A DNA stretch of 64,000 bases from Thermophagus sp052400625 (GTDB lineage: Bacteria > Bacteroidota > Bacteroidia > Bacteroidales > Marinilabiliaceae). The translations under genes were made by a program, and so were the position numbers. The stretch's first letter is position 1. The number at the start of each line of letters is the position of its first letter. Where the stretch lies: assembly GCA_052400625.1 (NCBI GenBank), contig JBQTGH010000004.1; one strand, given 5' to 3'. The notes beneath the pieces are model-generated. The model worked only from the letters and a program-made list of their open reading frames with translations, was not told where the DNA came from and made no database searches. Below, piece after piece: positions 19,494 through 28,650 of the stretch.

Positions 19494-20861
19494 TTACTTC
19501 TCACGTAAGTTGAGCTCCTCTTCTATGATTTCCAGTGCTTTGCCTTTTGTTTCGGGAATTCTAAAAAGAATAAACAAAAAAGCCCAGATAGTGAAAAAGA
19601 GAAAAAAGCCGAAAGCAATCGCTCCACCTAATCTGCTCAGCATCCAAGGAAAAAACTGAACTACCAGCAATGTGCACACCCAACTTACGGCGGTAGAAAG
19701 AGACATCGCGACACTTCTTATTTTATTGGGGTAAATTTCAGAGGTTACAACCCACATTACAGGGGCCAGAGAAGCAGCGAAAAAAGCAATATAACCAAGG
19801 ATAGAAATCACTACGCCCAAGCTGTTGGCCCTGTCAGTTATAAAAGATATAACCAGATAGATAAGAGAAAGTGCCATTCCGCCCGTTCCAAACAAAAGAA
19901 GTTTCTTTCGTCCAATTCGGTCAATTAACCACACCGCTACCAGAGTAAATAAAAAATTAACTACTCCTACCAAAATGGATTGGAGAAGAGCGATATCGTT
20001 ACCTACACCGGTTTGGTCGAATATGACAGGAGCATAGGCAATTATGGCATTAATACCTGTGATCTGTTGAAAAGCAGCCAACATTACCCCAAGAACAATT
20101 ACCTTTCGCAGATTTCCGTGAAATAGAGTAGAGAAGTTAACCTTCTTCACGGTATTGTTTTGATTTTTTTCAATGTTAGTTAGTATAGATTTATACTCCA
20201 TAAGAGCGTTTTCGGGACCTGCCACATTCTTTAAAATGGCTAAGGCTTTTTCTTTATGCCCTTTAATTATTAACCATCTGGGGCTTTCAGGAAATTTCAC
20301 CAACATTGCCGCTAAAAACGGAATTGTAACAAAAACCGGACTGGCTAACATCCATCTCCATCCTTCATTTTTTTCAATCATATAATAATCGAACACATAA
20401 GCAAGCAATATGCCCGTAACAACACCCAATTGGTTAAGGGTTCCCAGCGTTCCTCTCACTTTTGCCGGGGATATCTCACTAATATATGTAGGAACCATTA
20501 CTGACACTGCGCCTACACCTATCCCCCCAATTATTCTTGCTATTGACAAGGATACAATGTTGTTGGCCAATCCACTCCAAATCGATGAAATGCCGAACAA
20601 TACAGCAGTTATAATTAACACTTTTTTTCTTCCAACCTTCTCGGATAATGGTCCCGCCGAAAAAGCTCCAATCATACATCCTGCTACAAGAGCACTAACC
20701 ACAATCCCAATTTCAAACTCACTTAAAAGAAACTGTGATTTCAGGGAAGATACTGCGCCTGAGATGGCAGCCATATTAATTCCAAAAATTAAACTTCCCA
20801 TCACAGCAATAATTACCACCAGCATTAATTTTTTTTCAATTTTCATTTTGTTTCTATCCAT
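19494..20861 (-). CDS. MFS sugar porter, probable fructose permease
   Basis: 455 aa and 12 TM segments. Sugar-porter hallmarks: GPLSEKVGRKKVL after TM2, RIIGGIGVGAVSVMVPTYISEISPAKVRGTL (TM4-loop), PESPRWLIIKG before the central loop, QQITGINAIIAYAPVIF in TM7 and the C-terminal PETKGKALEIIEEE. Moves monosaccharide across the inner membrane. It sits between the periplasmic-type GH32 and fructokinase, so fructose is the likely substrate. The first Met (20861) is 17 bp from the GH32 stop; Met6 is a possible alternative. Confidence 0.9.
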   Translation of the reverse strand: MDRNKMKIEKKLMLVVIIAVMGSLIFGINMAAISGAVSSLKSQFLLSEFEIGIVVSALVAGCMIGAFSAGPLSEKVGRKKVLIITAVLFGISSIWSGLANNIVSLSIARIIGGIGVGAVSVMVPTYISEISPAKVRGTLGTLNQLGVVTGILLAYVFDYYMIEKNEGWRWMLASPVFVTIPFLAAMLVKFPESPRWLIIKGHKEKALAILKNVAGPENALMEYKSILTNIEKNQNNTVKKVNFSTLFHGNLRKVIVLGVMLAAFQQITGINAIIAYAPVIFDQTGVGNDIALLQSILVGVVNFLFTLVAVWLIDRIGRKKLLLFGTGGMALSLIYLVISFITDRANSLGVVISILGYIAFFAASLAPVMWVVTSEIYPNKIRSVAMSLSTAVSWVCTLLVVQFFPWMLSRLGGAIAFGFFLFFTIWAFLFILFRIPETKGKALEIIEEELNLREK

Positions 20862-20878
20862 TTTTCAATTTACGGTCT

Positions 20879-22420
20879 TTAATTCCAAATAGATTTCAGG
20901 CCTCGAACTTTTGCGGAAACAATTTTGATATGATCTGTTTTTGATATAGATATTTGGTTAAGAAGAGTTTCTGGAAATACTATGTTTGTCATTTGTATCC
21001 GCCCATTGTTAACGAAGAGTTCTATTGAAGTTTGATCAACAAATAGCTCTACACGATGAATTTTGCCAAAATATAAGGGTGCAGTTACCCTTTGGGAAAA
21101 ACTCTTATGAAAGTCTACTTTACCCGATTTACTGCGATCCAATGAAAGCATTCCTTGAGATAGGTCAAAGGTTATCTCCACTTGATTATTGACTGAATTT
21201 GAAAGAAGAATCTTAAATGAAGAAGAGTCGGAAGATTCAAGATCTATCTTCAGCTGGTAAGCGGGAAATGCTTTTAAAACATGAGATTTTCCATCGATAT
21301 ATTCCCAATTTCCGGCTATTTTATTAATTGAATCAATGACAGTTCCTGCCAAAAAGTAACCGTCTTCTTGGCTTCCATCTAATATTAGCTGACGGGGCAA
21401 GGTGTTAGCACCCCTCCATTTCTCTGTTGGAACCAATGTGGCATATTCCCAATTACTCATCCAACCAATAAAAAGACGGCTGGTTCCATTACCGGGAACA
21501 TTGGACCAAGTAACGCCGGCATAATTGTCTTTCCCATAATCTAACCATAATTCCTTCTCAACCGGATTATCCGATACAAATTCTTTCCCATCAAAATCTC
21601 CTATATAGTATTTTGTCCCTGACCCTCCATTGGGTGCTCCCGGGTTCAGGCTAACTAACAATACCCATTTTTCTATGCCATCAGTTGTTTTTATAGGGAA
21701 TAAATCAGGGCATTCCACCACTCCGCCATGATCTATTCCGCTACCAAAATCACTTTCAAATGTCCAATGTTTTAAATCGGGAGAAGAATAAAATGAAACG
21801 CGATCTTTTACAGCTAAGGCCATAATCCACTTTTCCTCTGCTTCGTACCAAATTACTTTGGGATCACGAAAGTCTTTGATGCCTGGATTTTTAATTACCG
21901 GATTACCTTTATATTTAGTCCAGCTTCTACCATTGTCTAAACTGTATGCAATACTTTGTGTTTGAAAATCGATATCCCCATGACTTTCCTTTTTATGACT
22001 GTGGTTTGTATAAATTGCAACAAGCGGTATCTTGCCATCATGCCCAAAGCCACTTGTGTTAAAAATATCGGCCACTGCACTTCCCGAAAAGATAGTTCCA
22101 AGTGAATCTGGATAAAGGGCTATAGGAAGATGTTGCCAGTGTACTAAATCTTTACTTATAGCATGTCCCCAATGCATCGGTCCCCACACACTACCCTGTG
22201 GGTTATGCTGGTAGAATAAATGAAATTCACCATTAAAATAAACCAGTCCATTGGGATCATTCATCCATTTAGTAACCGGACTAAAGTGAATTTGCGGTCT
22301 CCACTTTTCATTCATGAAGTTTTTGGGGTTACGATAAGCTTCTGATATATTTTCGTTATTTTCGCAACAAGGCAGTAAACCAAAAATTATCAGAAGCTGA
22401 ATAATGAATTTATTTTTCAT
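20879..22420 (-). CDS. GH32 fructan beta-fructosidase / levanase-type lipoprotein
   Basis: 513 aa. Lipoprotein-like signal with consecutive Cys at residues 18-19 (GLLPCCEN). All GH32 catalytic motifs are canonical: WMNDPNG (nucleophile D55), FRDPK (D186) and VVECPDLF (acid/base E236), with FHLFYQHNP and MHWGHAISKDLVHW between. The C-terminal ~150 residues form the beta-sandwich (QISISKTDHIKIVSAKVRG at the end). First gene of the leftward operon, followed by permease and kinase: an exo-acting enzyme releasing fructose is most likely. The start is preceded by a TACTTTTG -7 box at 22462-22469. Confidence 0.92.
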   Translation of the reverse strand: MKNKFIIQLLIIFGLLPCCENNENISEAYRNPKNFMNEKWRPQIHFSPVTKWMNDPNGLVYFNGEFHLFYQHNPQGSVWGPMHWGHAISKDLVHWQHLPIALYPDSLGTIFSGSAVADIFNTSGFGHDGKIPLVAIYTNHSHKKESHGDIDFQTQSIAYSLDNGRSWTKYKGNPVIKNPGIKDFRDPKVIWYEAEEKWIMALAVKDRVSFYSSPDLKHWTFESDFGSGIDHGGVVECPDLFPIKTTDGIEKWVLLVSLNPGAPNGGSGTKYYIGDFDGKEFVSDNPVEKELWLDYGKDNYAGVTWSNVPGNGTSRLFIGWMSNWEYATLVPTEKWRGANTLPRQLILDGSQEDGYFLAGTVIDSINKIAGNWEYIDGKSHVLKAFPAYQLKIDLESSDSSSFKILLSNSVNNQVEITFDLSQGMLSLDRSKSGKVDFHKSFSQRVTAPLYFGKIHRVELFVDQTSIELFVNNGRIQMTNIVFPETLLNQISISKTDHIKIVSAKVRGLKSIWN

Positions 22421-22461
22421 TTGTGTGAAAATTTTAAAAAATAAACAAATGTTCTTTGATG

Positions 22462-22469
22462 CAAAAGTA
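22462..22469 (-). promoter_or_regulatory. -7 box of the fructan operon promoter
   Basis: Reading leftward the sequence is TACTTTTG, a full match to the Bacteroidota -7 consensus TAnnTTTG, 42 bp before the GH32 ATG. No clear -33 TTTG was found, as expected for an activator-dependent promoter; the direct repeats at 22500-22531 cover that side. Confidence 0.65.
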
Positions 22470-22499
22470 TGTTTGTTGCCCGTTTAAGTGGTATAGCAT

Positions 22500-22531
22500 T
22501 TGTTACAAATATTATAACTCTTGTTCCAAAT
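22500..22531. promoter_or_regulatory. Candidate HTCS operator: 11-bp direct repeats, 21-bp period
   Basis: TTGTTACAAAT (22500-22510) and TTGTTCCAAAT (22521-22531) differ at one base, and their starts are 21 bp apart, two helical turns, the geometry typical for AraC-type activators. The proximal copy begins about 31 bp upstream of the GH32 -7 box, where an activator would contact RNA polymerase. It lies in the divergent region between the operon and its HTCS gene. Confidence 0.55.
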
Positions 22532-22679
22532 GTGGTGCTTAAAGGTCAGATAATAAATGATGTTACATGACGTGTAACCAGAATGATAGTCATAAAACAA
22601 GGGCGGGCAAAGCAAAGATTTTTCTTTTTTAATATTAACATACTGATGCTAATATTTTTTAAATTCGCGATCAGTAATA

Positions 22680-25445
22680 ATGTCCCATATGAAAAATTTT
22701 CTGGTTCCACTCCTTTCGATAGCCTTTTTTTCAGTAGTTATTTTTTCGGGATGTAAACAAAATCGAAAAGAAGTATTTCATATTGGCTTTTCACAATGTG
22801 CCAAAGACGAATGGCGTGAAACTATGAATAAGGAAATGGTTATGACGGCATCGTTATATCCAGATATTGAATTAACTATTCTCAATGCGGATGGAAATAC
22901 CAAACGTCAAGAGCATCAAATACGGCAATTTCTCAACCAAAAGGTTGATTTGTTAATCATTTCACCTAACGAATCAAAACCAATAACCCCAATTGCCGAA
23001 GAGGCATACTTAAGTGGAATTCCTACAATAATTATAGATAGAAAAATCAATTCGGATCTTTATACTGCCTATATAGGAGCTGATAATTATCAGATAGGGA
23101 AAGATGTTGCTTCCTATATTGCCAATATTTTTAAAGGAAAAGGGAGAATTTTGGAAATAAGAGGGCGGGATGGTTCTAGCCCGGCTTTGGAAAGACACAG
23201 AGGTTTCATAGAAATTCTCAAGCATTTCCCTGAATTAAAGATAACTGAAAGTGTTGAGGGGATGTGGCTGCCAGATGTTGCTGCTCAAAAATCCCAAATT
23301 GCATTTAAAAATAACAGTTTTGACATAGTATTTGGTCACAATGATGTAATGGCTCAAAGTGCAAAAAAAGTTGCAGAATCGTTATCAATTGAAAATCTAT
23401 TTGTAGTAGGGATAGATGCTTTACCAAATTTGGGGATGGAACTAGTTGAACAAGGTATTCTACATGCATCCTTTATTTATCCTACAGGCGGGAAAAAAGC
23501 AATTGAAATAGCAAGAAACATTTTGATAGGTCAACCTTTTCAAAAGCAAAATATTTTGGGAACTTCTGTTGTTGATAGCTCAAATGTTACCGTCCTTCGT
23601 CTTCAAACAGATCAGGTACTGGCTTTTCAGGATATTCTGAATCATCAAACCAAGCGCATTCAAGAGCAGGAAAAACAATTTGATAATCAGCGTTCCTTAC
23701 TGCACGTTGCATTAATCAGTCTTTTTCTTCTGATTGTTCTATCTCTTTGGTTGGCTTATTATTATTATATGCTTCATAAACGAAATGAAGAACTTTCACA
23801 AAAAAATATTGCCATAGAACGGCAAAAGAAACAACTTCAAAGTCAGAATCGTCAAATTCGTCAAATGAATTTAGAAGTAAAACGTGCCTCTCAAGCTAAA
23901 CTAAATTTTTTTACTAACATAAGTCACGAGTTCAGAACGCCATTAACTCTTATTCAGGCGCCTTTAAATGAAATTCTTTCTACCCCTGAAATAGAAAGAA
24001 ACCAGGCGATTAAGTACAATCTTCTGCTCGTAAAGCAAAATAGTGATCGATTGCTAAGATTAATTAATCAATTAATGGATTTCAGAAAGATGGATTCTGG
24101 TAAACTGAAACTTAATATTTCGAAAGTTAACTTATTTCAGTTTATTCAAGATATCTACAAAGCGTTTATACCTCTTGCCCGACAAAAAAACATTGACTTT
24201 TCCTTTAATTGTTCCCAACAAAATGTGGAAGTATGGATGGATGTTGATAAAATTGACAAAGTTCTTTTTAATGTACTTTCTAATGCATTTAAATTCACTT
24301 CTGAGAATGGCATAATCAAAATTACTGCTTACATTCAAGAGGATAATAATGTTAGAGTGGAAGTTTCAGATACGGGGTGCGGAATCCCTGCCAATAAAAA
24401 GCAACGAATATTTGAGCCATTTTACCAGCAAAAGGAACATCTTTCAACTGGGACTGGAATAGGACTATCATTATCAAAAAGCTTTATTAAATTACATAAA
24501 GGACAAATTACAGTCAGGGACAATTATCCTAAAGGAAGTATTTTTACCATAATTTTCCCGAAGGGAGAAGAATATAAAAAATTGGATGAAGAAGAAAAAA
24601 TACGCAATCTCGACAAAATCGACTTACCTGCTGTGTCGCAACAAGATGAAGTTACAAAGAGCTTAGTTGTTTATAACTCAACAAATAAACCATTTCTTCT
24701 AATTGTAGAAGATGATGAACCGCTTAAATCTTACCTTCTGAGTCTTCTCTCTCCTTATTATAATATCAAAACTGCTTCAAATGGAAATTTAGCACTCAAA
24801 ATCATCAGTGAAAAACATCCTGATTTAATTCTAACGGACATAATGATGCCTGTGATGAATGGCATTGAACTCACTTCTCAACTTAAAAACAACCTTGAAA
24901 CAAGTCATATCCCCATTATCATGCTAACTGCAAAAGTCGAACAAGACCAGAAAACTGAAGGAATTGAAATTGGTGCTGATGCCTACATTGAAAAACCTTT
25001 TGATCCCAAATACCTTAAGGTTAGAATCAAAAAGCTTATTGAAGGGAGAGAAACGCTCAAAAAATATTACCAACAGAATATTATCAATCTTGATATTGGT
25101 ACAATTAATGAAAGTATATCACCAATAGATCAGAAATTCTTATCCAAATTGCACCGTACCTTGGAAGAAAACTTTTCCGATCCTAATTTCTCAGTTGAAA
25201 AACTGAGTGCTATAATGGGCTTGTCCAGAATTCATCTCTATCGGAAAATGAAAGCCCTCACCAATTATACTCCCACCGACTATATTGGAAAGTTTAGGTT
25301 ATACAAGGCCTTAAAGAAATTGAAAGACCAAAAGTGTAACATATCCGGAATTGCGCTGGACGTAGGTTTTACATCTCCTGCATACTTTACTAAAAAATTC
25401 AAAGAAGAATTTGGACAGACACCATCAGATATCATCAACCATTAA
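22680..25445 (+). CDS. Hybrid two-component system regulator with periplasmic sugar-binding sensor
   Basis: 921 aa. Order: lipobox-like signal (SGCKQN, residue ~25); periplasmic-binding-protein (LacI/RbsB-like) sensor about 33-320 (HIGFSQCAKDEWR, LLIISPNESKPITPIAEEA, YIGADNYQIGKDVASYI, VFGHNDVMAQSAKK); one TM helix about 340-362; HisKA with H416 in NISHEFRTPLTLI; HATPase with N, G1 (DTGCGIPANKK) and G2 boxes; receiver with VEDDEP, phospho-acceptor D720 (LTDIMMPVMNG) and EKPFD; C-terminal AraC HTH (FTSPAYFTKKFKEEFGQTP). The architecture resembles BT1754 of B. thetaiotaomicron, whose sensor binds fructose. Divergent from and presumably activating the fructan operon. ATG 22680 or 22689 are both possible. 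Confidence 0.92.
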   Translation: MSHMKNFLVPLLSIAFFSVVIFSGCKQNRKEVFHIGFSQCAKDEWRETMNKEMVMTASLYPDIELTILNADGNTKRQEHQIRQFLNQKVDLLIISPNESKPITPIAEEAYLSGIPTIIIDRKINSDLYTAYIGADNYQIGKDVASYIANIFKGKGRILEIRGRDGSSPALERHRGFIEILKHFPELKITESVEGMWLPDVAAQKSQIAFKNNSFDIVFGHNDVMAQSAKKVAESLSIENLFVVGIDALPNLGMELVEQGILHASFIYPTGGKKAIEIARNILIGQPFQKQNILGTSVVDSSNVTVLRLQTDQVLAFQDILNHQTKRIQEQEKQFDNQRSLLHVALISLFLLIVLSLWLAYYYYMLHKRNEELSQKNIAIERQKKQLQSQNRQIRQMNLEVKRASQAKLNFFTNISHEFRTPLTLIQAPLNEILSTPEIERNQAIKYNLLLVKQNSDRLLRLINQLMDFRKMDSGKLKLNISKVNLFQFIQDIYKAFIPLARQKNIDFSFNCSQQNVEVWMDVDKIDKVLFNVLSNAFKFTSENGIIKITAYIQEDNNVRVEVSDTGCGIPANKKQRIFEPFYQQKEHLSTGTGIGLSLSKSFIKLHKGQITVRDNYPKGSIFTIIFPKGEEYKKLDEEEKIRNLDKIDLPAVSQQDEVTKSLVVYNSTNKPFLLIVEDDEPLKSYLLSLLSPYYNIKTASNGNLALKIISEKHPDLILTDIMMPVMNGIELTSQLKNNLETSHIPIIMLTAKVEQDQKTEGIEIGADAYIEKPFDPKYLKVRIKKLIEGRETLKKYYQQNIINLDIGTINESISPIDQKFLSKLHRTLEENFSDPNFSVEKLSAIMGLSRIHLYRKMKALTNYTPTDYIGKFRLYKALKKLKDQKCNISGIALDVGFTSPAYFTKKFKEEFGQTPSDIINH

Positions 25446-25600
25446 CAGCCTAATTTACCACCCTTTTATTGTAAAAATCTCCAAAAATGATCAGACTTAG
25501 TTAAAGAGTATAAACCATTACAAAACAACACCTATTTTTAGCGTTGACTAATACGTAATTTGGTTAGGAGTTAATTGGCCCTGATAGCGAAATAGTTTGA

Positions 25601-25875
25601 TCAGTTGTCAGAATCACGCCTGTTTCCCCACGGATCGAATGCCTGGCGTTCCACAACGTTGCCGTCTTGGTCTGTCAAAGCTGTCAATGAGCCCAGGTAA
25701 TCGGTGTAGGCGTAGTAGAGTCGGGCATTGTCGTTTCCCTCTACAAATATTGCTGTCAGACCGTTACCACCGCTAAGGTAATGAATTTTACGTATTTTCC
25801 CATCGGCGGTTTGTTCTTCTTCGTAGTCGCCGAAGTAGTAGCGGGTGAGGGTGGTTTGGCCATTGGTTTTAAAAA
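25601..25875 (-). pseudogene. RHS core remnant, module E (no tip)
   Basis: Encodes only the RHS C-terminal core segment from TTLTRYYFGDYEEEQTADG through DYLGSLTALTDQDGNVVERQ to FDPWGNRR, then stops. The MHEHLDDF and FLSPDPQ part, any tip and any immunity gene are absent. The open frame continues upstream into the intron-derived piece (to 25966), but those residues are not RHS. Very similar at base level to the matching parts of modules D and C. The array's leftmost, truncated copy; it ends at the HTCS gene 3' side. The 155 bp between (25446-25600) show no gene. Confidence 0.8.
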
Positions 25876-26059
25876 CTTGTTTTGCATTCTCATTCCACCG
25901 GTTGTGCCTGATGTGATTCGTGTTCCTCGGGGCAGAACTTTTCGGTTGACTTCCTTCAGATCCCACCTCACGATGGACCCCTTGTCTTTAGCTAATGGTT
26001 GCGATTATGAACCCCATGGCGGACTTTCACCACCTAGTTATTTACCATGCACGGTGCAC
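25876..26059 (-). mobile_element. Group II intron 5' fragment (domain I), copy E
   Basis: Read leftward from GTGCAC at 26059: GGTGGTGAAAGTCC, CAAGGGGTCCATCGTGAGG, GGATCTGAAGGAAGTC, CCGAGGAACACGAATCACAT, GGTGGAATGAGAATGCAAAAC. These strings recall domain I of bacterial group II introns (Rfam group-II-D1D4 models); recognition is from memory. The piece stops at GCAAAACAAG (25876) where RHS coding begins. No reverse transcriptase, domain V or 3' end is found. The 5' end abuts the T-run of the module D immunity gene terminator. Confidence 0.6.
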
Positions 26060-26088
26060 AAAAAAAGCCCGGACTTGCCGGGCTTTTT
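26060..26088 (-). terminator. Terminator of the module D immunity gene
   Basis: Reading leftward, GCCCGG/CCGGGC stem (26067-26072 with 26078-26083), 5-base loop, extended by A/T pairs, followed by seven T residues. The T-run is directly followed by the intron-like 5' end GTGCAC (26059). Confidence 0.8.
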
Positions 26089-26090
26089 GC

Positions 26091-26855
26091 TTAAAATGTT
26101 ATTTTAATTTCATTTGTGTAAAAATCACCATTGTATAAGTGATAACCACCTACTTTCTCAGGTAATTTAACTTCCTTAAACTCCCACTTTTCTTTTTCAT
26201 TATCCCATACTGAAAATGTGAATAAAAAATCATTTATTTCATTAATTGAAAGAGCAAATGAATAATCTCCACCAACAACCTTAAAACCAAATAGATTATA
26301 ATATTCAACATGCTTTGAATAGGGTAGCAAAAAAACAAAATCCTCTCTTAACTCTCCCAAAATTTGAGACTCTTTTATATCTGATTTTTGGTTATATCTT
26401 AACGTATTATTTTCATTAAAACGAAAAACAGTCTCATAAATATCTGACAATAATTGATTAATTTCTCCAACTTCATGTTCTGAATAAAAATCAATTGAAT
26501 CTGGCAATACTTCCCATTGAATGTTATTTGGAGGCATGCCTCCTATAAAAACACTCCTCTTTATTGATGGAAGATGTATTTTATCAAAGTCACTTAATTT
26601 AAAATCAGCCACTAAAGTACTTGCAGCTAACTGGGGCAAAAAAAAGGCGTTTTTGTATACTTTTGGTAGAAAAATAGAGTCGTTGGTTAAATTATTATAC
26701 CTAATCTTAAGATATGGCACAACATTGATTTTTAATCCATTATAAACATCAGACTCTTCGTATTTCCATTCGATAGAAAGTTCTATCGAAAGTTTCTGAC
26801 CATACGATTCACAGACAAAAAACACTGCCATTAATAATATAATTTGTTTCACCAT
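26091..26855 (-). CDS. Putative immunity protein of RHS module D, exported
   Basis: 254 aa with an N-terminal signal peptide (MVKQIILLMAVFFVC...YGQ). No family recognised; the mature part is mixed alpha/beta and rich in aromatic residues, with no catalytic motif seen. The ATG lies 2 bp after the stop of the HExxH tip gene, so the two are translationally linked. Position and export suggest an immunity protein acting in the periplasm or at the envelope. The function is inference from the toxin-immunity layout. Confidence 0.55.
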   Translation of the reverse strand: MVKQIILLMAVFFVCESYGQKLSIELSIEWKYEESDVYNGLKINVVPYLKIRYNNLTNDSIFLPKVYKNAFFLPQLAASTLVADFKLSDFDKIHLPSIKRSVFIGGMPPNNIQWEVLPDSIDFYSEHEVGEINQLLSDIYETVFRFNENNTLRYNQKSDIKESQILGELREDFVFLLPYSKHVEYYNLFGFKVVGGDYSFALSINEINDFLFTFSVWDNEKEKWEFKEVKLPEKVGGYHLYNGDFYTNEIKITF

Positions 26856-26857
26856 AT

Positions 26858-28426
26858 CTAAAAAGGATATATAAAACTACTTGTTCCTGTCCAACCAAAA
26901 TTTGAATATCCAAGCATATTAAAATAGCTCGGCCATTGCGCCCTCATAGCGTTAACAAGTGATTCTGGAAAGGATGCCATTCCTAACTTTAACCCTCCTA
27001 TAGAATTCTGGTAACTATAGGCATGGTACTCCATCATGTCATGGTTAAATCTGATAATCTGACCATTATAAACAAAACTTTGCTTTAATATACTTGTAGG
27101 TAGCCCCGCCAAAGCTGCGTATTGTGACACATGAACAAGTTCATGCCCCATTGTGAAATATAATTGTTTGGCACTTGAAAAAGCTAAATTCTTATTAAAA
27201 TAGACGTTAGAACGTCCAGTCAAAACCCCACCTCTTTGTAAATATCTTGTAGCTCCAGGAGCTCCTGCGTGGTCCATCTTTAATTGCAGTTCCGCAGGAA
27301 CATTTTCCGCTGTAAACTTACCTACTTTATCCATAGGTGCATCTTTATACCATGCTTGTTGCGCATCTGAAAGAAATTTATCTGAAGCTGGTACTGCATC
27401 TCCACCTTCTACACCAAGAGTTTCACACCCTTGTTGAAACAAGGTCATTTGCCTGTTATACTGGACACCACCAGCAATTCCTCCAATAACAGCACCTCCA
27501 AGAGCACCAATACCACCTCCAATTAAACCTTGTTCGAAACCTTGTCCAAATGAAGCTCCTCCTGCCCAAACATTTCCTGCTCCTCCAACAAATCCTCCTG
27601 CAAAACCACCTGCAGCACCTACCGCAGCCCCATTTAACACAGCTCCGCCAAACGTAGTAGCTGTTGATAATGCCCCTCCAACTAATGCTCCAGCTCCATA
27701 TCCTGCTGCACCACTTAAAGCACCAACCCCCATAGCCAATGCAAAATATCCAAAACTATTAATATTTCCAGTTGCACCTTGTATGAATGTATTGATAAAA
27801 GCCCCTAAAATAATTGCTTCAACAATAAATTCTCCCGAAGGGTCAGTATAAATGAGTGGATTATTCAGGCAATACCCATACCTATTATAATTCAGCCAAT
27901 ACCCCGGCGCCTGTAATTGCGGATCGGGACTCAGAAAACGCGCTATCTGCGGGTCATAAACACGCCCGTTCATGTTGATAAGGGCAAAATCATCCAGGTG
28001 CTCATGCATCGTGTAGCCTCGGTCGGTAATGTGACTCACCGGAGTGGTGATGAGACTGGTCCAGTCATCTGGATCACGCCTGTTTCCCCACGGATCAAAT
28101 GCCTGGCGTTCCACAACGTTGCCGTCTTGGTCTGTCAAAGCTGTCAATGAGCCCAGGTAATCAGTGTAGGCATAGTAGAGTCGGGCATTGTCGTTTTCCT
28201 CTACAAATATTGCTACCAGACCGTTACCACCGCTAAGGTAATGAATTTTACGTGTTTTCCCATCGGCGGTTTGTTCTTCTTCGTAGTCGCCGAAGTAGTA
28301 ACGGGTGAGGGTGGTTTGGCCATTGGTTTTAAAAACTTGTTTTGCATTCTCATTCCACCGGTTGAGTCTGATGTGATTCGTGTTCCTCGGGGCATAATTT
28401 TGCCGTTGACTTCCTTCAGATTCCAC
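26858..28426 (-). CDS. Orphan RHS C-terminal module D with HExxH metallopeptidase-like tip
   Basis: Open frame of 522 codons, the first ~32 of which read through the intron-like fragment; RHS sequence begins near TNGQTTLTRYYFGDY. Core: DYLGSLTALTDQDG, RGYTMHEHLDDFALINMNG, RVYDPQIARFLSPDPQLQAP, YGYCLNNPLIYTDPSGE. Then a long Gly/Ala-rich linker (GALSGAAGYGAGALVGGA...), and the tip with MGHELVHVSQ (H428, E429, H432) and a downstream MMEYHAYSYQ that could supply the third zinc ligand. Likely a metallopeptidase toxin tip. No promoter or full RHS N-terminus, so probably a silent cassette usable by recombination, unless read from upstream. Immunity gene follows after 2 bp. Confidence 0.75.
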   Translation of the reverse strand: MESEGSQRQNYAPRNTNHIRLNRWNENAKQVFKTNGQTTLTRYYFGDYEEEQTADGKTRKIHYLSGGNGLVAIFVEENDNARLYYAYTDYLGSLTALTDQDGNVVERQAFDPWGNRRDPDDWTSLITTPVSHITDRGYTMHEHLDDFALINMNGRVYDPQIARFLSPDPQLQAPGYWLNYNRYGYCLNNPLIYTDPSGEFIVEAIILGAFINTFIQGATGNINSFGYFALAMGVGALSGAAGYGAGALVGGALSTATTFGGAVLNGAAVGAAGGFAGGFVGGAGNVWAGGASFGQGFEQGLIGGGIGALGGAVIGGIAGGVQYNRQMTLFQQGCETLGVEGGDAVPASDKFLSDAQQAWYKDAPMDKVGKFTAENVPAELQLKMDHAGAPGATRYLQRGGVLTGRSNVYFNKNLAFSSAKQLYFTMGHELVHVSQYAALAGLPTSILKQSFVYNGQIIRFNHDMMEYHAYSYQNSIGGLKLGMASFPESLVNAMRAQWPSYFNMLGYSNFGWTGTSSFIYPF

Positions 28427-28520
28427 CTCGCGATGGACACCCTTGCCTTTAGCTAATGGTTGCGATTATGAACCCCATGGCGGACTTTCACCACCTAGTT
28501 ATTTACCATGCAGGGTGCAC
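28336..28520 (-). mobile_element. Group II intron 5' fragment (domain I), copy D
   Basis: Same element as at 25876-26059. From GTGCAC at 28520 it includes GGTGGTGAAAGTCCGCCATG, GCAAGGGTGTCCATCGCGAG, GGTGGAATCTGAAGGAAGTC and CCGAGGAACACGAATCACAT, ending at GCAAAACAAG (28336) fused to the RHS core. The 5' end directly follows the T-run of the preceding terminator. Confidence 0.65.
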
Positions 28521-28555
28521 AAAAAAGAACCACAACTTTTTAAATTGTGACTCTT
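28521..28555 (-). terminator. Terminator of the module C immunity gene
   Basis: Reading leftward, a hairpin AGAGTCACAA / TTGTGGTTCT (5-bp core, imperfect outside) precedes TTCTTTTTT; the intron-like GTGCAC (28520) starts right after. Weaker stem than the module D terminator and lies ~95 bp after the stop at 28651. Confidence 0.5.
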
Positions 28556-28650
28556 TTATATGATTTTTAGATTGTTATATTACACAGAAAACATTTCCGC
28601 ATGAATAACTCAGGAAATTAATTTACATATCCGAGCGAGCTGGGGGAGAA

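Noticed and set aside
25446..25600. 3' end (domain V/VI) of a group II intron downstream of the last RHS copy
   Set aside because: No GAGCCG...CGGTTC-type domain V was found on either strand of this stretch.
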